A stretch of DNA of 64,000 bases from the NCBI RefSeq assembly GCF_000237925.1, contig NC_031497.1:6379295-6443294 (forward strand), given 5' to 3'. A program made the translations under genes and the position numbers. The stretch's first letter is position 1. Each line of letters starts with the position of its first letter. A model generated the notes under the pieces. That model saw only the letters and a program-made list of their open reading frames with translations, was not told the origin of the DNA and did no database searches. This stretch comes from Schistosoma mansoni (taxonomy: Eukaryota; Platyhelminthes; Trematoda; Strigeidida; Schistosomatidae). Shown here in pieces: positions 45,194 through 57,100 of the stretch.

Positions 45194-48100
45194 CTTAAGT
45201 TAAAAAAAAACGTCGAAGTGATTAGTACGCTTATATTATGTCACTGAGAAATCACAACAAAATAAGAGGTAGAAGATGAAATGTAAAATGCAGAAAATAA
45301 TTTACATTACTACCATGTTCATAATTTTTACCTGAAAAAGAATAGGATAAAAGTAATAGGAAATTCGAAAATACATCTGTTTCCAGAACTTCTCTCCTGA
45401 CTAAATGTTAGCAAAGCTTTTGATCTATGAATAGAATGAAAAAGAACCAATCGATTTCTGCGTTAACGAATAGTCTTTGAGTTATTGCATTGATACTTAG
45501 TTATTCAGCTGAGATATAAAAGCTGACCAACCTCCAATCAGATTTGAACAAGTAATATATAACTGACTTTTATTTATGACACACTCGTCCTAAACAATTC
45601 TCATTGCAAAATAGAACAAACAATCTAGAGTTAAAGCAACAGTCAAATTGTAAAACATTTTTCTTTGGATCAAACAGTCAGATGTTAGACAAACGATAAT
45701 ACGACAGGAGTATAACAGTTGAAATGTAGCTGTATTGATATCACTTCATCACCATTTTATAGTAGTCCTAATATCTTCATTATTATTAGAATCTAATACT
45801 AGATAGTAACTTAAAAATGTTAAAGAGACGATTTAATTTATACTTAGAATATCTGATACAACTGAACTTTGTAGTAATCCTTCTCACTAATCATTATTAG
45901 GTTAGTAATAGATTTACCTAAAGATGTATATATATAGTTGTTTACAGTTGTACAGCTGTAGGTATTTTTTGTAATTGTTTCCTAATAGTGTTGTACATTG
46001 TGTCAATCCTAAGGGTAGTAATTTTATTATTCATTCAGGTAATTTAGTCACTATTGAACTATTTTTGCCACATCGAAAATATTAACTCGACAAAATCACC
46101 ACACTATGCTACTATTTTAAGTACATTGGAGAAAGTAAAACATTCACCTATGATATTCATTACAATTCATTTTCCTTAACTAACATTTTCATGATTCCGC
46201 TTAGCTTTTTCCCATATCAACATTATCAGTAGTGTGTGTTCAATCTTTGCTCGACAACGAATCGTCTTAGCACATCACATTAGTCGTTAACGAAGCAAAA
46301 TAGCATTTAAATTATTAGTCAAATTACCTACCTCCATAAGATCTTTGATATAAGGTGTCCATCGAGACATTTGATATCTTGGACCATCCTCCCGCTGACG
46401 TCGATTAGCAGGCAAATAAGGCTGAGGAAGTTTACGCCTACCTATACCCTATTTTAACAAAAAAAGAAGACTGACAAACTTAGACAACAATAGTTATAAA
46501 TGCTTTTGATGATTGACGCCATGAACATTTCATTACATTGTTATATATCTTTTTTTTAATAACATGAAGTAAAGAAAACTTAAGGTTTACAGTGAAAACT
46601 AATGAACAATTGGAAAGGGGAAAAGTGGAATCATAGCTGCTTCAATTTGAAGAAAAAAAGATAACATTTAAGTAAAAATGAAGCAGAAAGTTACACCGAA
46701 ACGTTAGTTGTAGCTTGAAGGAATAAAAAACTGTTTTAGCTTTTATTAACACTTGAGCCTTCTCCTTATTATTTCAATACAAATCAATAGGATCATTGAT
46801 AATTGAGCATAATATTTGAATGGATGGATATTAATACCATTTTTGTGAAATAGCGATCGATTTTGGGTTATTTGACAAACCATTAAACCAAAGTCAATGA
46901 TAACAACAACTACAGTGTGTTACTTATGTTAGACTAGATTCACTTATAATTTCATCAGTTGATCTATTACCTCAACTCCAAATCATTCAGCCGAATCCTA
47001 ACATTACCCACCCAGGAGTTGTAATGCATAATAGTGGTGATTCAAATATATTATTGACTAAATACTCCACTTTTGCACATGATATGAAGTAAGAAACTTT
47101 TAACAAGATAATTAACTTGAAATGTTAACACGACACATAAACGCACGCCATTATGTATTTTGAAGGAGTAATAAATATTCTAAAACACTTCAAGGGAGAA
47201 AAAAACATTTATGAGGATAATAGTGTTTCAGTTCAATGATTGAGATTTTCAAGTTAAAGATATTCAAAGTTTACACATCAGTAACATACAGATAGATTTA
47301 CTTTAGAAAGAGTTTAATGGTTATCACTGGTAAAAAACAAAGAAAAACAATACAAAGGATATTGATTACTTTTTTATCTACATTATTTATCACTGACCTA
47401 AGCTTATAAAAATATAGATGAATAGAACACAATAATTGTTAACAGGAATTGTATTCACTTCATTAATCATATTACATAATTAACAGAAGCAAGTATTATC
47501 ATTTGGATAATCAATAAAAGAAATAAACAGAATACTACATATAAGAAAAGATGGATAGTGGCTAGCAGTGGAATCCAGGACGCGCGTTTAGTCCTATTTG
47601 GGACTCGTCGGCTGGATGTACTTGCATCTGAAAGTTGATCTTCACTCTAGGGCTCAAACCCAGTACCTTTCGCTTCAAACACCATCGCGTTATCCACTCA
47701 CCTACTGAGTCCTGATAGCCACCAGTTGCAGTCCTAAACATCAATGAGAAGATTCAAACAAACAATACTAAGTGAATTTAAACTCCACCCCATTGCACAA
47801 GCAAGTGGCTATCAGGACTCAGTAGGTGAGTGGATAACGCGATGGTGTTTGAAGCGAAAGGTACTGGGTTTGAGCCCTAGAGTGAAGATCAACTTTCAGA
47901 TGCAAGTACATCCAGCCGACGAGTCCCAAATAGGACTAAACGCGCGTCCTGGATTCCACTGCTAGCCACTATCAATCCTTGCTTAGAATACTACATATAT
48001 TATACACATTGTATCATTTCATAGTCATTATCAATTTAATCGTTAAAACGCATCTAATCTTTATTATTTACAATTTTGTCTTAAATATAATCATCTATTT

Positions 48101-51100
48101 ATAGTTATATGAATTAACATTAATAAATTGAGTTATATTCTAAAATGTACATTGTGTATAGATACTAGAATTTACTATTGAAAGGAGTAATTAAACTAGA
48201 ATTAAGAAGAATAGCAATTACGTACTAGAGATTATTCAAAAATTTTAAGAAACCATAATCCATAGAACAGTAAAATAAATTATTAATCAAGTAAAAATTT
48301 ATATACACAAGGAGGTTCGCATCAACGACTCAGATCAATCATTAATAACTGATTCAGGTCATTTTTCTGACCTACTACTTTAGAAGTTGAACAACGTTAT
48401 GACAACTTCAAAGATAAAGGTTGGATTGTAAAAAGTTTATTCAACTTTCTATTTGCACCTAAAATACAAAACGAGAACGAAGTAACGCAAATAATCATTT
48501 CATAGTCATTCAAATAGTCATTTAATTTTTACTATATTTCGTTTGCACACTTAACAGTTTTTTTTCTTCGTAAAGACATAATATTGAATAAATGATTAGT
48601 TTCTAATGGAAACATAATGAGAAACGCAGGAATTAAACGGTTAAAATGTTACATAATTTCAAGAAGGTTTAGTCATTTGTGTTTTAAGAGACGGTACGTA
48701 ACCTTACCTTGACATAAGCAACCTGAAAAGTTTACCCCAAAAACAGAGAAGGTATATCTGATATTTTTTTGGACAAAATGTACTTTTACAAATGAATAAC
48801 TCAGTTATCGAGCTACAAAAAAAATCTGTTTTCATGTCACTTTTAATGATAATCGTTTATCCAGAGGACCTTGATATTAGTTAGTCCTCTTTTAAATAAA
48901 TTCTCATGATGTAATGAAAAGGTAAGGTTGATCCAAAAATATGGTTTAATAGAGCAATACATTTTGAACAATCTGAATACACGTTTGTTTATCACGTCAT
49001 TTAATGTGAGAGTGAAGGGAGGTCAACTACATAAATAAATAATAAGAGCTGGAGACAGGAAAGAGTATAAGTACGGTTTTAAAAAATGGTGACTTTTCAC
49101 ACCATCTTTAGCATAAAAGATGGAGAACATATAAATGATATGACGACAGTGTAAATTTTCTGATTGTTACCTAACCTCATAATATTTGCAACACCAAACA
49201 TACCAACGCCTACACTAACACTATAACCAAGGTTGTTTCATGATAGTTTATTATAAATCCGTCAGACAGGTTGTACTAAACATTTAACAATGTGTATGAT
49301 ACTGGACATAATACGGTGAGCACTCATCGCATAGAAAGTAATTAATTTCTTGTACTTCAGTGTGCAGAACCGACTGAAATCCAAACTGGATGGAAATGAT
49401 TATTCAGAGAGGTTAAGAGTCTTCGTAACTGACATTCATTTTCTGGTTTTGAACAAAGTTTACTAGGAATTTCTACATTTCCCGATCTATCAGGTTAAGA
49501 GTTAAAATCAATCTATCCCTTAAATAAGTAATTAAAAAAGTGCATAGACAAAAATGTTAACACACTATTTATAGGTAGTAACTGGGAAATTTAGTGGAAG
49601 CTTTATTTTTAGAGAGAAAAAATACTTACAGCTCCCGAAGCATCCTGAATAGCAGGAACTCCTAAATGCATTAAATTTCGTACAATACACGCCTGTGATG
49701 ATGGGATTTGAGCATGTTGAACTAATTTAGCTAGATTTTCTTCATTTATACCACCCCGTTGTATAACATACAAAAGAATCACGCGAAGTTTATCATAGGC
49801 TGAAACGGACTGATCAATTAAAATAGGAACCATTGTGCGCATATGATCTTTGACTCGTTCACCTTCAGCATCAGTCCCCATGGCTAAATCCTGAAGAGTA
49901 GTTTAAAATGATTACGATGACTTTGGTTAAATCATACCTTTTGAAAGTAATGCTCGAAAATTTAAATCGCCTTATTATAGACAGACTGAAAATTGTATAT
50001 TGGCTCAAGGCACTACATCTCCTATCAGCAACGTGGGGAGAGCATTATATGATGATACTGTTTAAGATGAAGATGAGCAAAAGGAATGAGTAAACAAACA
50101 AACAAAACCGCCAACAATAGAACCAGACTATCTATCTTGTGAACCTTTGTCAGGAGGTTTGCACCAACGACTCAGATCAACCATTAATGACTGATTCAGG
50201 TCATTTTTCTGACCTACTACTTTAGAAGTTGAACAACGTTATGACAACTTCAAAGATAAAGACTGGATTGTGAAAAGTTTACTCAAGTTTATATTTGCAC
50301 CTAAAAAACAAAACGAGAACGAAGTAACGCAAATAATCTCTTTCATATACATTGATGCGGTAATTTTTAATAGTCCAACTGATAGATTGGTAAACTTACA
50401 TAATCAAAATGCCAGTTAGTAAATAATTAAACTTCAAATAAATGAAGTTATTTAGTCTGATCTGTATAAAATTAGTCGTAAAATACTTATTTATTGATTC
50501 ATAAAGTTATTAAAAATAACTTACTTGTTCGACTTTGCATAATTTATTAGCATGATTTTGATAAGTTTGCATACAATCTTCAGCTAAATGAAAATGTGTT
50601 GAGTACATGGATAACTCTTTTTGATATTGAGGCATTTTTTTTAACATTTGACTTAAATCACGCATTGTAGTCTTATCGCCTGCGTTAACCATACGTTTAT
50701 CTTCAGCGAACTTTTTCAATTTGCTAGTAACCTATTAGGAAACAAAAACAAGATTATTATCCAAGGACAGGAAATAAATGACAAAATCATGTTTAAGATT
50801 TACAAAAAGATGGAGACTCCTTTAATGGCTTTGATTAACTCATGAACTAAATGTTCCAACCTTATATATCTCGACAAAATCGAAATTGATGGTAAATTTG
50901 TGAACTAATATCATCTCTTAGGGGGTTTATCCGGAGACTTTTTCTCTGTTGCTTCGAAAACAGGAAACATAAAACTTAGACAAATGGCTGCTTGACCAAT
51001 GCTTTAAAAATCTACTTTGTAATTTCTGGTTATCTAAAGTTTTTTTGTCTCAGTTCTCATTGTGTGTTAGAGATTAATCGATAAAAACGAAAACCAAATA

Positions 51101-54100
51101 CCAATCTTTCCTCTAAGTTTGGAGTCCATAGTCATATAACAATACAAAATCCCTTGATATTTATGAGTATCGAACCACTGATTTTCAACGTCTAGAGAAC
51201 TTCCACTGTAGTGAACAGAACACGACTGGGGACAATCGAATGTATTTAAGCAAAAATTACAGACTATCTCAGTAAATTCTGACAACCATACAATGAACAG
51301 TCAATTTGCAAATTAACAAGCAATTGTCTCAATCTTCACCGTTTCTTCCCTAATTTCATTGTTCATGCAATTTCCTACCGATTGCGCTTCGTTTCAGTTC
51401 TTTCCTCATCGGTCTTCTGCCAAAATACATTCTATGTCTGACCAACACCATATACTACTTATATGGATATAAGTAGACCACACCACACTACTACAGAACT
51501 TAAAATTTTCAATAGAAGTTACATAAAAATCACATCGAACGTTACATAACCACACAAAGATTAATGTTACGGGTTCAGTTGTATTCACTGACAATAATTT
51601 TAACTACGCATGCTATTGAATTCAACCAGTTACAACTAATTATGTATACTTTATCCGCCTGACTGTAATTGTGTAGTTGCATTTCTACTAAACTGGAAGT
51701 TCCGGTATTACCGAGGTTTCCGCATGACATATTCACTGTAACTACAGCATTTACGCTGCTCTCTCATCAATAAATTCTCCGTAACGCTCCTAATAATAAT
51801 AGAAAATATGAGCACTCCCTAAACACGATAATATTGAACAACGGAATCTTTGGGTTATTTTCAATTACAGTAGCCAACTTATAACCAGTTAGGTATCTAT
51901 TTGAACTCTACTTTACCTAATGAAATTAGAGTAACAGGTTAGTATTTTTAGCTCTGAAACAAGTGTGGTTTATGGTCTCCCTGTTATTTAGACATTGAGA
52001 TATTCAGTATAAACAATTTGAATGCTAAAAAGCCATTGGACTAATTGGTTTTAGTCGCAGATATGAAGCTTATAGAAAACAACGTATTGGTAACCCCCAT
52101 ACGTGAAGCCTAAACAATAGTTACTGAATGGCATTTCTTATTCATTAAGCCATTTGTATTTTAAAAACGCTCAGATGTTCATTAAATACCAAAAATATTA
52201 ACCTGCTGTGAGACAACTGCTATATGTTGATGACGAAGTTCACACCAAAGCTCATCAGTTTCATCCAAGATAATTTCTTTAACACGTTCCTCAGGACCTG
52301 ATGTGTTGATGTAACTGAAATATCCGTTATTTCAAAATAAAGAAAAGTTATTAATTTGAGAAAAAACTTAATAATTTGTTCCATTTTCATCCTAATACAA
52401 CTTACTGCTTTTGCACGAATAGTCAGTACTGGATTTATATATTCGACTGTATGAAGGCCAGTGAAGCTAACCGGTTGTTCTGATCGAGAATTGGTACCTA
52501 CAATTCAGCAGTCGAAATTCAGATGCTTTAACTACTAAGCTACTGTTTTCCGACTAATGACAGCATACTGACTATGGATTTCACTAATTATCACTATCCA
52601 TATGAAACCAATAATTATATTAACAGATAGGTTTATGAATACAAATAAAATAACCATATTTAATGTGTTAGACTATGTTGTACTAGAAACAGTAGAAAGT
52701 GTGTTCCAGTGACTTTGTATTTGCTCTTTATTTGAATAATAATGGAAAAGAATAATAAGGCTAATCAGGACTTATTGACTCTACAAAGATGTATCTGACG
52801 TTTTTATAAAATCACTAATATACATTTAACAGTCGCGTTGATGGACCAACGCATACATTAGGACAAATTACGAAAATGAAATCGATATAAATATTTCTAA
52901 AGTACAACTTGTACCTCTTATCAGATTGTTAATTTGAGTATGTTAACAAATGATGTAACGCAATTTTTTTATCTACAGAGAACACTAAGAATAAAAATTG
53001 ACTTATATCCTTCACAGTACCTCTTTTATGTAACAAATTACTCATTGCATATTACCCGCAACAAGCATGCTTTACTAGAACTTCACTACTGTTAATGGTA
53101 AATTAAATGTATCCCATTAAATAGGAAACATTCTTTCAGTATAAAAAAATCATAGATTAGCTACAAAATTATATTGTTTCATCATTAAATTTTAAGCAGT
53201 GACCCTGGATAAACTATTTGATTAAAACTGATCACCGCGCAAAATGTTTAAAAAATGACTGGTTTAGTGAATTGTCATATGCTTTTATGCCACTTTTGTA
53301 TTGGTACTAATAAATTAAGAAATTAACTTGATTATTTGGTCAATCAGTGTTGACGGTGATTACGTAACAGATTTAATATAATAATTATTTAAGACAGAAG
53401 AATCAGGCCACAAAAACAAATTACACAGCCATTAAGTTGGTGTACAATGGATTATTATTATTATTACCATAAAAATTACTATCATGCACTCAAAAAATAA
53501 CTAGTGAACAAAAGTAACCCAGATTACCGGTAAACATCATTTTCAATTGCCAGTAAGTCGTAAGCCATAGCTTGGAATGTGAGTTCATGTAAAATAGGTG
53601 AGATAGGATCGAATCCTCGGTCAAGTAAAATCAACTGACTTCTTTCTTTTTGTGGACCCTGGAACAAAAAACACGCTTCTAATAAAAAACAAATCGCATT
53701 ATCGATGGATTGGACTTATTTTGAAAACACTATTTAGAATATTAAAAACTTGATAGAGTAGATATTCAAATAGGTTTATGATAATATTTTACTTTGAGTA
53801 CTGAAAGTTTATTTTACTAACCCTCGCCCATTTGAGATCATCCGCTTTGTATGCATCCAATTTTTGTTGAACTAACTGTGCGAACTCGGCGTTCCTTTCA
53901 AACTGACTAAAATGATCCCCAAAAAAAGAATGAAACTATTGAAACAACTGTTTTTACGCTGAATACTGACTAACTAAAGCTGGATTACTGGAAATCATGT
54001 GATCCGTGCATCAAACGTCTATAAACTATAGAAATTCTTATTTATGATACATACATTTATGTACGGATTAAATATATTCGATGAACTCAGAAAAGGCGAT

Positions 54101-57100
54101 CAATACCTCAGTGAACAACAATATCTTAATTAATTCCCCATTTGTTTATTTGAATCAATCTATGAAAGTTCATATATCTTATTACTAATGAATGGAATAT
54201 ACTTATATAGACACACTACATGGATGTTAAAATGAGATAACATCGTAATAACATATCATATCAGCCAGGAGAGACTATCATAATTCAATGATTATTTAAA
54301 TAGCTACGTCCGTAACCTCAACTAAAACATCAGTGGGATTTACAAACGTTTAAATCGGAATAACATGCTATCAAAGAAAGATTGATCAGGGAAATGGAGT
54401 AATAAAATCCCTGAACTGCAAACGGAAAATTCATGGTACTGTAGATAACAAAACAGTGAAAGAGTGAGATAATAGAAAACTCTATTCTAAGGAGTACTTA
54501 AATTCAGAGTATTAGTGACCTTACCAGAATATGGTGCAGATTAATAACTTACATAGAAACAAAAAGCATCATTTTTCGAATACCAATTACACAAAAACAG
54601 CTATATTAAAGTAAATAATTTTTAAAATGTCCTAACGCTGCATACACTAACGACTTAGTCGATGTTAAAACAAAGTTAATAAACTTACGGATGGCATGCA
54701 GGTAAAGTCAATACTGAGATTAGAAAGATAAATTATTTAAAATGACTTACGTGCGGTAACGAATAACGGGATATTCACCTAATGTGGCACACAACGTTGC
54801 AATCTGTTCAGCGATTCGCTCAAGTTGTTGTCCCGAACCTTGTTGTCTGGCTACTGGATTGAAATAATATTGAAAGCTCATGGGTGAATCCAACGAAAAG
54901 ACTCGAGATTCAACTGGTAGGAAAGCTATGTTGATTTCTTTGAGCGTTTTTAAAAATATGGCGGAATTCGACTGGCAAAGCCGGTTGAACAACTCATCCG
55001 GGCAAGCTAAAAGCAATGAGGTTTATGATAAGACCTGAAATATCATAGGTGTATGTAAACTGAAGTATTTATTTCATATATCTTCAACTTTAGGAATATA
55101 TCCAAAGCACAGGAAGGAAATTGTAGAGAAGTAAATCTGTTTAGCCTACATTAAATATAGTCCGGTGACAACAAATTTGAAATGAAATTATACCCAGTCG
55201 AATTAGCGTTGGTTCGCAGTTCACAAAGCAATAGAAGCAACGAAACAAGAAAAGGTGTTTAACATATTAAGTTAAATACTGAATGGTGCATGTAAGTTGT
55301 CATCCACCAAGTTTACAAGCGCCCATTATACAAGTGAAAGAAAACCGTTTAGATTTTTAAATAACTACCTGAGAAACTAATACCTAGCCCGTTCAGGGTA
55401 GTATATTGCCAGAAGCACAAAATGAGATCACCGATGTCATAACACAAATTACATGCTCTGGAGAGTTTTTTTATTAAACAAAGGTAATTATCAAATCACA
55501 AGCAACATGAAAAGTACGTGGGACTATTTGAAAAAAAATCCAAACACTGAATGTAATGTAAGCGAAAGAATTAGGACAACATCAAACTATAAGTGGATGG
55601 AAAACGGGTTGAAAAAGCTATGGATAATCTAAAGCGATGGAGAGAATCAAAGCTTGATGGATTAAGCCCAGAGATTTCTAAGGACGTAGTTAAGTTTTAG
55701 CTGCTAAAATTACTCCAATACCAGCTACAGTTTAAAAGCTAGATGCAATCATATCTGACTAGTCTCAATAGCTTACTTATTCAGATTTAAAGGGCAGAAA
55801 TCCTCCTGCGATAACCACAGAGAGATCAATTTGACTAAAATGTTGTCTAAAATAATGACCTGTATAATAGTTTGACGATTAGAGGACTCATGAGGACCAT
55901 GCATGACAAAACTAGGCTAGTTTCAGACCTAAATATGGATATATTAACTATGTACCAACTACGCAGAATTTAGGACAGGCAAACTTAAAGACGTCATAAT
56001 ATGGATGTACTTCTTGACTTTGAGACAGAATTTGACTGCAACATCTGTCTTGAAAGTTGTTCCAAATAAGTGGATATACCTTCTGAATCCTCTCGACATG
56101 AAGACTATTGGTAGAATCAGAGCTTATGGTGAATGGTCATCTCAATCGACAACCCCAAGTGATGCTCGTCGGGATTGTTTACTACTTCTCGTTTCACTTA
56201 ATTTAGATCTGAATGTCCTAGCAATCACACTTTCTTCATCTAACTGCACAGGGATTTTACTCCTACAATGTGGCTCACTTATTGACTTACAATATGCAGA
56301 TGAAGTAGTCCTACTTGGTGAGGATTTTATGGTAATCTTGAGTAACAATGCAAGTACGTTTGAGGTGCGTCTGACTCTCCTGGAATTCGAATTGTTGCTA
56401 CATTGTCCGTAGGGGATGAAGCAGTTGAGTGCATCAAACACTCCTTGGAAGCCATATCACAACCTAAGGGTTGATGTCTGATGGAATCTCAGCATGGGTT
56501 CAAGAAGGTCGGTTAACATTTGCGAAATTGAGTCAATTGTGGCTTAAATGATAAGTCCTTCTGCCAACCAAAGGGCGAGCGGACTGTGCAGCAGTCCATT
56601 TTGTATTACTTTATGACCACGAAATATGCCCTTTCGAAGTAGAAAATATGCATTAGCTACGAGTTTTGGACCAGAGATGTCTTCGAACCGTTGCTCACGT
56701 TTCATGTAACGACCAAGTGAGCAATTTTGATCTTAGACATAGGGTACTAAGCAAAAGAGGAAAGTGGGTTGAATGGTTATGAACCACTATTGACTGAGGT
56801 GGTTAAGACGGGTTAAACACGCCTACCTTGACGAGCGATGTTAGTTTGGGTAGTAGTGGGTTTGAAGAGAGCTAGGAGAAGCTAAATCAAGACAGTATCC
56901 GTTCATGAAGCCGCTTACTGATATCTCGATAGATGCATACTATCTACTTGGAGTACGCACAACAACGACGATCAGCCGTTGCATATGCGCGATATAGCCC
57001 AGTACCAGTCACGATTTCGCGGGAGCATTCACTCACAGTATTTCATAATGTGTGACACTTAATATGTCTTTTGAACCCAATCATGGTTTTTTTATCGCTT

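Noticed and set aside
47562-47965. Two open frames on opposite strands encoding the same peptide ([14 protein letters not shown]...)
   Set aside because: They are shadows of the inverted SINE palindrome; the peptide is a translation of the tRNA-like and ribozyme region.
53903-53905. CAG acceptor four bases downstream for UNC-18 exon 6
   Set aside because: Using it shifts the frame relative to exon 5. The TAG acceptor ending at 53907 keeps the frame and the family residues.
56005-56412. 135-codon open frame as a gene
   Set aside because: The ADE-type block and its neighbours show that it is part of a decayed LINE reverse transcriptase.
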